DNA of 64,000 nucleotides, taken from contig CAJNOI010000241.1 in NCBI GenBank assembly GCA_905250115.1, positions 50,601 to 114,600 of the forward strand, in the 5' to 3' direction. This stretch comes from Adineta steineri (taxonomy: Eukaryota > Rotifera > Eurotatoria > Adinetida > Adinetidae). Made by a program: the position numbers and the translations under genes. This document shows positions 10,811-22,900 of this stretch, piece by piece. How positions within the stretch are numbered: position 1 is the stretch's first letter; each line of letters opens with the position of its first letter. The notes below the pieces were generated by a model. That model searched no databases, was not told the DNA's origin, and worked only from the letters and a program-made list of their open reading frames with translations.

Positions 10811-12774
10811 TGTTGAAAAAATGAATATTTACTAAAAAAAAGGCTACTCTAAAGATATCTCAAATATATGTGACTCCGTCTTTCTTCTTACTTGTAACAA
10901 TGAGACCTCTAGAACGGTTCATCTCTTTGAGGTGAAATTTTTAGATTATATATAACACACATAAGCCTAGCTATTGTAAAAATATCACCTAAATTGGTAA
11001 CGTCGATTGAGCGAAGTTAGTCATGGCTTACGTGCAATGCCCTCGAGGGAGAGTGTTCATAAAGGGCTTCTACTGGCTTTTGATTCTGGAGAGAATTACT
11101 ATTTTCTCGTATACTTGTTCGACCCTAAGTATAGTAGACATGTTTATTTGTTCAAAACCAAAAGTACGCTTTTTGGCAGTTAGCGCTACATAAATACGAA
11201 CAACATAAGATGTCATAGATAATTCTGAATTATTCTTAACACTTCTAATATGTTTCTAATTATATTCATAGATAAAGTAGTGAATGAATAGGAGTTGATA
11301 AATAAAGATTCTCAAAAAATAATAAACAAAGACGGCTATGAAGGTCAAACTCGATAATTCTACTCTCTATACAAAGCAGTCGTCTCTCAATGATGTCTTT
11401 ATCAATTATGGGTTGATCATCTTTGGATGACCTCTCTGCCATACACGGTGCAGTCATCGTTAGATATATACCATTGTTCAAGATATTATGTGAGCTCATG
11501 TGTGCATATAATAAGACATATGTATTCAAATTCTTTGCTATAATGTTGTCGTTCTCTTTATCTTTGTCCTTCTTCATTTATTCCTTTCATTCGTTTCCGT
11601 TAATCTTTTATTTCCTCTACAATCTGAAAAGTCTTCAATAAACTATACTAACCAGTACTAACAAACATGTATATCATTGTTGATCTATCTGTTCTCCACC
11701 TTAACTCAACGCTTACTGCAATCGTGTGAATACTTTGTCCATCAGCTGTTCATATTTTATTCCAATCAATGTATTTCATTGCTATGTTGCTAGTGTTTTA
11801 CAATTCTAATTTCATTTCAATATATTCTCATCTCAGATTTCCTTTTAGGTGCCCAGTCTTTTTGACCTCGCGTATTACTGTATTCTTTTACACTACTCTT
11901 TTCGAAAGTTATACGTTCCTCACAGGTAGGTTCAACACTAAATAAATGATACATAAAATACTTAAAACAATTCTAGAAAGTATTATATCAATATGAATGA
12001 GAGATATTTCAACACTGGCATACATTCTCATTTATTATTTTTTGAGATTCTTCATTTATCAACTTTTATTTATTCACTACTTTGTCTATGAATACAATTA
12101 ATCAAACATTAAAAGGTATCAAGTATAACTCAAAATTATTTGTGACATCTTATGTTGTCTGTATTTATGTGATGCTAACAGTTACAAAGCTCATATTTTG
12201 GTATTGAAAAACTATATATTTAGTGTTGAACAAGCATACGAGAATATAATATTTTTCTATGGAGTTAAAATTCAATATACACCTTTTATTTGCAAAGACA
12301 GAACTGATAATTGCACAACAATGAACCATACATTTGAAAGGACTACCAGTTCTTTGCTATAAATATATAATTCTAACCTATCATTGACCAATCATAATTC
12401 TCACATCTTACATTTCTCTGGCAATCTCAACATGAGCACAACCGCAGAGCTTTTTAGTCATATGTAAGACCGCAATGGCATATTTGTAACAAATAGTTTC
12501 GCTGAATACACCCCGCTCATACATGTATTACGACTGTGTGCAGATAACAGATTTTAGTTTTTTATCAAATATTTCTTACAAAGGAAGATGACATGGTTTC
12601 ATTTTTTTAAATTAATAACAAATACTCTCTCCGTCTCCTTTCAGACCCTCCAAAACTCAAAGTGATTTTCGACTACTACATTCCCATAAGGCAAAGGTCG
12701 CTCTCAACTTCAATTCCAAAAAGGCCACACTATCTCGCTATTTTGACTCTTAGATAAATTAGATTTCAAATTCT
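10811..12774. other. AT-rich region without a supported gene
   Basis: Both strands were scanned. Short open frames occur (for example 11266-11577 on the minus strand) but lack conserved motifs and splice context. No repeats of note. Confidence 0.4.
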
Positions 12775-12942
12775 CTATTCTAATTTCCAACAATTACCAT
12801 ACATAACAGCATCTATACTATGATCATCCGTACGATCACGTTGACGACGTTGAGCATGTTCAGCACGTTGACGAGGAAGATTGAGGAACAGAAACAAGAA
12901 GAACAGAATAATAAGGATCACCAGCAATGTCATGAGTTCCAT
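12775..12942 (-). CDS. small single-pass membrane protein (candidate)
   Basis: An ATG at 12942 opens a 55-residue frame. It starts MELMT, continues with about 18 hydrophobic residues rich in Leu, Ile and Phe, then an Arg/Gln-rich segment (RQRAEHAQRRQRDR). A GTAATT donor at 12797, after the codons for DAVMY, suggests it may be the first exon of a spliced gene rather than end at the TAG at 12775. No family recognised. The strong hydrophobic-then-basic pattern favours a real tail- or signal-anchored protein. Confidence 0.4.
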   Translation of the reverse strand: MELMTLLVILIILFFLFLFLNLPRQRAEHAQRRQRDRTDDHSIDAVMYGNCWKLE

Positions 12943-13020
12943 TTCAATGTGTATGTGATCGGATAGTATTTTTACTATGAAAAAAGAGTTTTGACACGTA
13001 TAAATTGATGTAGATTTCGC

Positions 13021-13095
13021 TGAGGTGTAGGTGAGGGTGTGGGCGTCAGAGTAAGGTTAATTTAATACCCACACCCACCCACATCCACACCAAGA
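13021..13095. repeat. TGTGGG-type hairpin element (H7)
   Basis: GTGTAGGTGAGGGTGTGGGC pairs with CCCACACCCACCCACATCC. It lies about 80 nt upstream of the small membrane-protein ATG. Confidence 0.75.
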
Positions 13096-13099
13096 TACT

Positions 13100-16000
13100 G
13101 AACTTTTCAAATATCGTTTAATTTCTAGTTTCTCTTTTTTATCTCGATGCAAGTATTATCTCAGAAAACTACCAATTGATAGACAAGAAACTATATACTA
13201 TTGCTATTTATTATGAGACTACTTAGTAAATAATAGTGCAAAAATTATCGCTACCAAAAATTAGAATAGATATGCAGATAATATTCAAGTATTAGACAAT
13301 ATTTTAGATATTTTTTTCGTACTGTGATTCGTGTTATATGTTTAATAATATATATTCACGATCATTTTATGATATACTATAGTCTCTTTTTGAGAGTAAT
13401 AGTTATGTTATTTCAAAAATAAAACTATTTCTTATCGTGTAATGTCTCGCGGAGAATGAAGCAATAAAATGTTGTATGCTTGACTTTTATAGCTTTGCTT
13501 ATCAGAAAGAAGGCGAATTCATTTTTGTTACTTGTTAAAGCAATAAAAAACTTTCATCTATTCGCTTTTATTATAACGACAAAATTGACAAAATCGATTT
13601 GACGAGTAAGAAAGAAAAAGAAAGGAAGAAAGTCTCTAAGTAATAGAAGTAAACTGTTGTCACCATAATGGTAAGCAACAATCAGGTTGTGCAACCTCTA
13701 GATGCTTACATTGTTTGAGAGCGATAATGTGAGTGAGATATTAACATCTTATTCTAACCCACTCTCAAAAAATATAAATAATAAATCAAACTGAAAAATA
13801 AAATATTTATTTCACTGTATAAATTCATATGAATTGATATTATTATCGAGAAATCTATCGAATGAGCAAAAGTTGATTGAAATAAAAAAAATTAAATATT
13901 TAATCAAAATAAACAATATTAGTTTTATTTATTTCTCTATATTTATATAAATTTCAATAGCTATGTCACAGTTGACATGAGGATTCAGTTGAGATTGGAA
14001 CAGTAGATTTAATTAAATATCGATAAAATAGAAATAAAAGAGAAAAAAGAGAAACGAAGAGAAACGAAGAGAAAGAATTCAAATGTTATGATTAAATTAA
14101 ATTTATGTAAATAGCATGAAATTGTTTCTATAAAATAAAGATAAAAGAAAAAAAAGAAGAGAAACAATATTTTAAATTGTTTTATTTTATACAAAAAATA
14201 ATTAAAATTTTCAACTTAATGCTATGATTGACTTTTACATAAACAAGTAAAAATTTTTCTTTTCGAAATATTTTGAATTTATTAAGATGAATTTTCAATA
14301 ACAATTCCAGTGTTTAGTTCGATTAACTATGGTTTGTAGAGTTTGCTGAAGTACAGCATGATAAGATTTATTTTTAGCGCTTCGACGTAGCTATTTAATT
14401 ATTCTTTTATATCAAAATAAATATCTTAATATTATTTACATAACTATAAAATAAAAAATCTATTTTTTTGCCTCCCTTGCTCAGATTAAAGCTTTATGAT
14501 TACTCAAATAAAACAATAAAGTTTATTCCGTTACAGTATGCAAAACAAATATATAGATTTAAAAATTCTAGTTGAAACTAACTGAGAATATTATATTTCA
14601 ATGTTCAGATTACGTTCAAGATCAGTATATAAATACGTACATATATATTTCGTATGCCTGATAATAATTATAATAAAAAATAGCATCAGCATTTTACAGA
14701 CGTACAAAATAGGGTGCGGCAAACGTTATTGAATATGCAATCTAATCTTATTGACATATCAAAATCGATCAATACAATAATCTCATCCGTTCGTATCTTT
14801 GTTTAACTATGAAATATAAAATCTATTTCTTTTTTTTGTATAATTACAAAATACAAAATAATTTTTTTTCGAACCCCCTGCTCGAAAAAAATCATTAGCG
14901 TCAAAAAAATACATAGCACTCATTTAAATAGCAATACAATTTTCAATAGATTTCAAACTTTAGATAGCTGCAAAATCTTTAAATAAATATGAAGATTTAT
15001 TAAATACCACTTTATGATCAAATACCTACTCGTGAAAATAAAAATTAAAGTTTAAATATCGAGCAAATATTTAAATAGTACTACAGAATTAAATAATTTC
15101 TCTTCAGACATAGTATATTAATCAGCTAACAAGGATTTAAATAGCTATCGAATTTAATTACATAGATCTTCAAATCTTTAAATACTGCTAGAGATTTATT
15201 TGGCAGTCAACGAAATATATTCATTAGTATATCTTATCTAAATACCTCCCCATCCATTTATTCGAAGTCTACATATAAGCGAGCAAGATACAAAAGAAGA
15301 AATAATATAACAAAAACAATACCTACAGTACAAAACTCGTTTACTAATCAAATAATATCCTCGGAATATTAGGTATATTAGTTCTCAGACATTTGAAGAA
15401 CCACAACAATATTTCTTTCAAACGAAAAAAAACTTTCTGATCATTGAAACTTCTAAAATCAATCAATTTTCTCACCGCTAAACAAAACTCATCATGCAAA
15501 TCTTTTTTTCTTCAATAAGATAAAAGAAATAACATTGTCCCATTGTCCCGATCTTTAAAAAACTCAGACAGCTGTTGCAAGTCTTTTTCTTAAACGAGAT
15601 AAATGAAAATAACATTGTCCCAATGTCCCGAGTTTTAAAAAAAATCAAACATCTTTTATAAATCTTTTTTTCTTCAAGAAGATAAAAATAAAAGGGTGAA
15701 GCGTTTCTAATTACATACTTAAACAAATAATCTTATATTATCCTCAACAACAAAAACTTTATTTATATAAATTATTTTATCACAACATTTATGCTATAAT
15801 AGAGAATTACAATCTCAACTAAATTCTAAACTCACCTCCGACAGCTATAAAGATAGTAGTCTTTTTTAATGCATAAATTATTTCGATCTCAGACTAATTT
15901 AAAACAATATAAATGATTAGTTTTCTTCTTATCTATTTGACAATAATAAATATACAAAAATCAATTAATAATACGTAACGAATAACAATCGATTTTTTTT

Positions 16001-17037
16001 AAATGAAGTCTTAAGAAATCTATTTTTCAATAAGTATCTACATATTAAACTTACACTGATTTGAATACAATTATAAGAATATCTCATCAATCTTCCTTGA
16101 CTAATCAATTACTCGTATTGACAAAACTCAAGTGATACTAAATTCGATCAAGAATATGAGGGTCATGTACATGACAAAATCTTCAGTTTCACTTTAAACT
16201 ATATCATAAAAGTAAGCTTGAAATTACATTCTCTATATTCTATCTAACATAGTTATTGACATTATTAGATTCATATTAAATAAATTTCCTATATATGCAA
16301 TGTTCATCTTTCAATAAGTTCATATCTGTTCTACTCGCATATCCAAATTGACGAACGACACTTGTCCTAAAAATCACACTATCATATATATCTGTATTCT
16401 CATATATATCCATGCACTTTTGGTACAAGACTAGAATAAGTACTCATATTCACCCTCATTTAGAACACTATTTATCTTTGTTCATAAAAGCTGCCGTTTG
16501 GTTTCTTATGTTCTTATGCAATAGAAAAGCATCGTAGATATCACATCTTCACGATACTATCATTCAATGTGCTATTCGAATAGTTCATAATCGGAACATA
16601 TCCACTGATGATTAGATTAAGTCCTGATCGAAACGCGTCGTAAAATATTTTGAATTACATTCTCTAAAAACGTTACCTTCACAATCTCTCTCTCTCTGTC
16701 CTTGTCTACGAACAACAGAACAGTTTTTTCTGTCCTTGACTGCGAGCAATAAAAAGTAATTTTTTATCCTTATCTACGAGCAAAAAAAGAATTTCTGTTT
16801 GTCACTCTCTGTCCACAAAACTAAATTTTGTCGTAGATTCCGTTTTGTTCTACGATCGACGTATATATGAAGATGAAGCTCAACTATACCATTCTCATAC
16901 CTGCTTATATGTAACTGTGAATCAATTCCAGTGTTGGGCAACAACAAATAACAATACGAAATATTACTCAAAATTATTCGTTTAATTGTCGTGTTCAAGC
17001 CAACCTTTTTTATAACACAGGGTGGAGAACTTCGGCA
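13100..17037. other. long AT-rich region, no gene supported
   Basis: About 4 kb of AT-rich DNA with homopolymer runs. A weak hairpin remnant lies near 13725-13768. A three-copy tandem repeat at 15498-15700 is listed separately. A 33-nt inverted repeat, TTTTTTTTCGAA..TTCGAG-type, lies near 14862-14895. Open frames here are low-complexity. Confidence 0.45.
15498..15700. repeat. 81-bp tandem repeat, about 2.5 copies
   Basis: Units start near 15500, 15581 and 15662. Each begins AATCTTTTTTTCTTCAA-like, with ACATTGTCCCATTGTCCCGA in the middle of the first two. Copies are about 80% alike by eye. Confidence 0.7.
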
Positions 17038-17189
17038 TTATCCATTAGTTAGTTTCCTTCTTTTTTTTCGCTTATTGTTGGCTTTATCTGCTTTGACATT
17101 TGCAATGTGATCAGCTTCAATATCATTATCAGTTGAAGTTGCATCTACAGTTATACAAATATTTGGCAATTATCATGTTTGTACTTACC
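17038..17189 (-). CDS. C-terminal exons of an unrecognised, probably nuclear protein
   Basis: Exon 17144-17038 reads ATSTDNDIEADHIANVKADK then ANNKRKKRRKLTNG and a TAA; KRKKRRK is a strong monopartite nuclear localisation signal. A 44-nt intron (GTAAGTAC..CTGTAG) joins it in phase to an exon ending at 17189 that reads back NIQVSSSCSTD. Where that exon starts is unclear because it runs into the repeat at 17225-17290. No family recognised. Confidence 0.4.
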
Positions 17190-17224
17190 GGTACTACAAC
17201 TGCTGCTTACTTGAATATTGTTGG

Positions 17225-17292
17225 TGTGAGGACTTGAGGATGAGGATCTGAAGATAAGAACCTGAAGGCGAGGGCCTGATGGTGAGGATGTA
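17225..17292. repeat. short purine-rich minisatellite
   Basis: About four imperfect units of 14-15 nt of the form CTGAAGGCGAGGGC / CTTGAGGATGAGGAT. Confidence 0.5.
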
Positions 17293-17448
17293 TAAATAAA
17301 GTGAGTTGATATAAAACTATTATTATGTAGACGATAAGGAAATATCTAATGATAAATAAATATTGTTTAATTTTTTTTAATGTCTTGTAAATAAATAAAT
17401 AAATAAAAACAAATAAGAATGATTTGTAAGTGAGATATTTCGACTGTT

Positions 17449-17503
17449 CTTGAGGGTGTGGGTGCGGGTAAATAAAAGATGAATTCACACCCACACCCAC
17501 TCT
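17449..17503. repeat. TGTGGG-type hairpin element (H9)
   Basis: CTTGAGGGTGTGGGTGCGGG pairs with CACACCCACACCCACTCTTA; loop about 20 nt. Confidence 0.8.
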
Positions 17504-17652
17504 TAGTTCCATTTGATGATACTGTTTTATATTTATTCATTTCTGTTCTTTTTAAAAATATGAAAAATTCAAAACAAACTACAGTCATAAAAAATATTCA
17601 TTTTTATAGATCAATTGTTGGATAGTTTTTGTAAATGTTGAACAGAGTATGT

Positions 17653-18928
17653 TTATTGAGTAGAACATTCTTCGCAGAAAACTACATGACATTGTTTGCA
17701 TTCACGTAAGTTTGGAAGATGTTTTCTACAGAGAAAACATTTGCTAATGGGACCACAATGATGTGAACATTGATGAGATAGATGAGAAAAACCGTAACAA
17801 TGATTAAGAGCATGACCACCACGGCAATAATTATGACAATAAATCGTTGGACATACGAAATGCTTTTCACGTTGATTTACTTTTTTTCGTCGTGAATCTA
17901 TTAAAACATTTGTTTACAGTTATGCATATCACATATATATAAAATCTAAGTCTCGAAATTAAACTGACTTTATAATTGTGTAAAAAAGTTTTTAGACTGC
18001 AGCAAAATAGTCGAGTTCATGCATTTTCTGACAGATTCTATACGTTAATAATTTAACTGAAAAACATACCCGAGAAGTTCTATTTATTATATTGTACAGC
18101 ATCAAGAGTCGCTAACCTTCTCATAACACAATTTTGATAAAATTAACAGTTTCACTTACTTTTTCTGCCTGTCAGATGGAAGATCAAAGAGCCATGTTCA
18201 TCATGTTCGTTTTCTTTTGATCTATTCAGTTTTATTCCGGGCCAAATCATTATTTCCTTTTGATTGTTAACTGTATAACTGGTGACATCTTTCCCATTAA
18301 CAGATCTGTATCCAACTAATATTTTCTTTGAATTTGCATGACCATGAATATCATTCTTGGCTTGTTGAACAGATGGTGAACATGGACTCATACAAGTGTA
18401 TAACTTTAATGAGTTCGATGTAAGTGTTTTCTCTAAATTTTTATCATAAAATGTTCCTTGCCAAGCTTCTACTTCGACATTAGATAATTTATTTAAACCA
18501 GTCTTCAGTAATTTCAAATATTTGAACCATGGTTTCATTTGTGTTCGACTATTCGATGCCCATGATTTTTGTAAACGATTATAAACCGAATTTTCATTGC
18601 CACCCATCGAATACAGATAAATAGCAGCAGATTCATCGTGAGTAAGATTATGTTCTGATGGATAATGACATTTGGATTTTGCTTCTTTAATTTGTTCATC
18701 TAGATGAGGAATTTTTCCATTGAAAGGTTTGAGTGCTTCTTCAAGTGGTAATAAAGGCTTATTTTTATAACCTTTAATAAGTAAAAGAGGATTAGTAGTG
18801 CTAATTCCAATTTTACTAAATCGAGATGATTCTATATTTTTGTTTGAGTTTGCACCATTCAGTGACGTAAACTTAATATTACTAAGTGGACCAACCGCTG
18901 AATTACCTTTGCCACAGCAACAACCCAT
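17653..18928 (-). CDS. ART-like protein with probable Cys/His-rich C-terminal tail
   Basis: The ATG at 18928 (MGCCCGKGNS) lies just after a TTTTGCAG acceptor. That suggests a 5'-UTR intron and favours this start over one at 19078. Gly2 plus three Cys form a myristoylation/palmitoylation type N-terminus, so membrane attachment is likely. The body shows the bdelloid ART-like pattern: LTHDESAAIYLYSM, WQG where the catalytic Arg is expected, a Ser-rich MSPCSPS, and QKEIMIWPG where E-x-E is expected. Activity is therefore doubtful. Unspliced, the frame stops at 18152. A perfect GTAAGTG donor (exon end 18160) joins in phase to exon 17897-17653, which encodes a Cys/His-rich segment (HFVCPTIYCHNYCRGGHALN, then CFLCRKHL, ECKQCHVVFCEEC) able to bind zinc. 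The fusion is inference from phase and splice sites. Confidence 0.6.
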
Positions 18929-19210
18929 TCTGCAAAAGCACCAAATAAAATAATTCAATATGAAAAATGTATTGAAATCGTTTCTTTCATTCTCCACACT
19001 CAAAAAAAGTATAAACAAAACACAAACATTTTTTTTCTTCCTATGCAACATTAAGTAATAGATGCCTTGTGTCGTCAATTTAAGAGCATTGTTAGGTTAC
19101 CATTGCATAGACATCGACTTTTGTTTACTGATGAAATCGTTTGCAAATGAATGCTACCTTGTCGTTGCTCACACAAAAGTATTATGAAGAAATTCCGATA
19201 ATTATGCAAA

Positions 19211-19263
19211 TTGAGGGTGTGGGTGTGAGCATTATCTTTTTCAGATATCGCGCTCACACCCTA
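19211..19263. repeat. TGTGGG-type hairpin element (H10)
   Basis: TTGAGGGTGTGGGTGTGAGC pairs closely with GCTCACACCCTAG; loop about 22 nt. Located upstream of the ART-like gene on the minus strand. Confidence 0.8.
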
Positions 19264-19908
19264 GAATCTAATACAATATGAAAATATCTCAAAAAAACAA
19301 ACTAATTTTATATATTTTTTTTTAATAACATTTTCAAGTAAATAATCATTTACATATAAAAATAAATCAATAAAATCTTAATTATATTATTTGAGAGAGA
19401 TTCTTATATTTAAAGAAAATGTTTTTCTTCATCGAATTACTCGTTTATTCTTTCAATTAGCAGAGTATTAACATCAATAAACATTCTACATATAAAGATG
19501 ATCAGTTTCCCATGTACAAGTAAATGACAGTTATGAATTGGATTAATCGATTTGAAATTATTAATGATCATTTATAATATTTACTTCCATTCATATCTTC
19601 TCTTTCTCAGAAAAACGAAATATTTTAGATATATATATACACGTGGATGCTTGAATGCACTGCATTGATTTTCTAATCTTTTTCGTTTTTTCTTTATTTT
19701 TCTCGGTTGATTGCACACATATCGTACATTTGTGTCTATACGAATATGATGAAAAAAAAGTTAAGAACTACAAAAAATTTTCTTTCTATACTCGATTTGC
19801 TACTTCCGTTTTTTTTCTTTACAAAACGAAGATATATATATATATATGTCTAGTTTGCATTATTATTTGTAGTAACTGCGATAGAAAAATAAAATTTATT
19901 TATCACGA
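19264..19908. other. AT-rich intergenic, 5' flank of the ART-TPR gene
   Basis: Contains TA dinucleotide runs (near 19630 and 19835). No exon supported. Confidence 0.4.
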
Positions 19909-22900
19909 ATGACATTTATAATGAAGATGATTTTCTTTATTCTTATGGGATTAAATCTTGGACAAACGGATAATAATGTTTGTATGAGATTTGATTATAA
20001 TTGGCGTGAATTAAGTCAATCATTGATTGATGAATATTATGCTATTCACAATGGTGTTTGTAAAAAATATGAAGAACGACTTGTTGTTATATACGATTTC
20101 AATATCAAGGAATTGAAAACAAATTTGTACAATTCGATAATACAATTAGAACCTATTGTTGATGGCATCAATCTGTTTGTCGATATCGATCAATACATTG
20201 AGTTTTTAATGAAAAATGAACATGCAAAAATATTTTTGATTATTCATGGTCCTATCAGTGATTCTATCATGTCGCGTATTCATCACCTTTCACAAGTTAA
20301 TTCTATTTATATCTTACTGCAACATGAATCATATGATGATCAATTGATTAAAAATTGGTCAAAGGTAACTGGTATTTATACCGAAACTGCAGTCATTTGT
20401 AACGCATTAAAACAAACAATACAAGATTCAATTGACATAAGTTTTATTTTCTCAAATGAAATATTAGATCAATCTTTTACATACATTTATCTTTTAAAAA
20501 AGACTATATTTAATATCGATAATCATTCCCATCATCAAGTAAAAAAAATAGCGAAATATTATCGTGAACAATATTCACATAATCATGTAATAGTTAAAGT
20601 GATGGAAAAATTTGATCTGGAATATAATCATCAGACAGCTATTTGGTGGTATACGTATGCATACTGTCTTAATTCCATACTTACACAAGCATTACGATCC
20701 TTAGATATGGATACTATCGCTACGATGAAATTTTTCCTTAATGACATTCATCGACAAATCGAAAAGCTCTATCGAGAACAATCTATAAATGATCACGATT
20801 CTTTTATTGTCTATCATAGTCAAGAATTAACCGATCAAGATTTTGAAAATTTAAAACAAACTAAAAATGGATTGATATCTTTCAATAATTTCTTATGCAC
20901 AAGTAAAAATTATGAATTATCTTTTGAAATCGCTCATAAAATTTCACAAAAATCAGATTTAATTGGTATTTTGTTTGTTATGACAATTAATCCAATGCTG
21001 TCTACTATTCCTTTTGCGCGTCTTAATAACGAAATAGCCTTCGGTTCATCCGAAGAGGAAATACTATTTTCCATACAGACTATGTTTCGTATTATCGACA
21101 TTCAACCATTGGAAGAAAACAACCGATTCTGGCGTGTAGAACTTACCCTTATCAATGACGACGATTTCACAGTTTATAACATCATACCAAAAATCATACC
21201 AGTAGTCAGTAATTCAGGAGAATGGCAACGAATAGAACAACATCTTAGAAGCTTAAATCATGAGAGTAAAATTCAAGAAAGTACTCGAGTAATAATTGCT
21301 TTGACATTTAATGACTATCATAGAGCAACATCGTGTTCTTGCCCTGAGAAAAATTTACAGGAGAATGAATACTACAAATTTATTACTAATTGTCAACGAA
21401 ACATTGATATGCTCGAAAAATCATTTCTTTCGAAAGACTCTCAATTGGCTACATGTTACAAATGTATTGGTATAGCATTTCATAATATGGGTCACTACAC
21501 ACAAGCATTATCTTATTATCAAAAATCTGTTGAAATTTTCACACAAAAATTTCTTTTTCGTCAATCCGAATTAGCTGAATGTTATAATAACATTGTTTCA
21601 GCATATTATAATTTAGGACAACAGCCGGAAACATTATTATTTTACGAAAAAGCTCTTCAAATTTATGAACAAATATTTTCTCCAAATGATATTAGACTAG
21701 CGACATACTACGAAAATATTGGTAATCTCTATCAAAGCATGGGTGATTATGTAAACGAACTTTCATTTCTTGAGAAAGAGCTGAAAATCTACAAACAAAT
21801 ATTTCCATCAGATCGGTCTTTATTAGCTAAGACTCACAATAAGATTGGTGTGGTCTATTATCAAATAGGCGAATATCCAAAAGCACTTTTTCACATTGAA
21901 ATCGCTATAAAAATTTGTCAAAACATATCTCTTACCGATGATCTTTTGTTGAATACTTCTGACTACATTATTGAGGACAAATCATGCCATGCTAATTTGC
22001 CTATTTTTTACAACAGTGCTGGTGTCATTTTTCTGAATATGAAAGAGTATGCAAAAGCACTTTCAATTTTTGAAAAAAACTTAGAAATTCAACAAACATC
22101 TCATTCAATTAATCATGTAGAGTTAACCATTACTTACGATCATATTGGCTTCACATACTATCAAATGAAAGATTATTCCACTGCAGTTTTATATTATCTA
22201 AAATCTCTCGAAATTCATGAACAAACAAGTCCACGAAATTTATCCGCACTAATCACATCGTCCAAGAATATTGCTGTATTGTACGAAATAATGGGCGAAT
22301 ATTCGAAAGCATTAATTTTTTATGAGAAAATACTAGAAATGTGGCAAGCAATTCTACCATCGGATCATTTTAATCTGACAAATATTTATGAAAATATTGG
22401 CACAATACACTATCATATGAAAGAATATGAGAAGATGATTCTATACTATGAAAAAGCACTCAAAATCTATCAACAAACCATTCCGATGAATTATGCTGCA
22501 CTCGCAACATCATACAATGCCATAGGTTTCGCGTATATGTCAATTGATGATCACGAGAAAGCTCTTATATTTTTCAAACAACTTCTTGAAATTATTGAAA
22601 AAGATTTTGTTCGAGATCATCTTGAATTGACTACATGGCATACAAATATCGCTTTGGGATATTACAACTTGAAGGAATATGTAAAAGCAATTTCATTTTT
22701 TGAAAGAGCCTTGATAATTCAAGAAAAAACTTTTCCTTTGAATTATTTGAAACTGGCGTCTTCTTACACTAACATCGGTGGCACATATTACTATATGAGA
22801 GAATATTCTAAAGGACTATTATTTATACAAAAAGCACATGAAATATATCTTGAAAGACTCCCTTCTGATCATATTTCGTTGGCGACATCGTATAAGAGTT

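Noticed and set aside
14009..14194. Phe/Tyr/Leu-rich open frame
   Set aside because: Low-complexity translation of AT-rich DNA; no homology or neighbouring exons.
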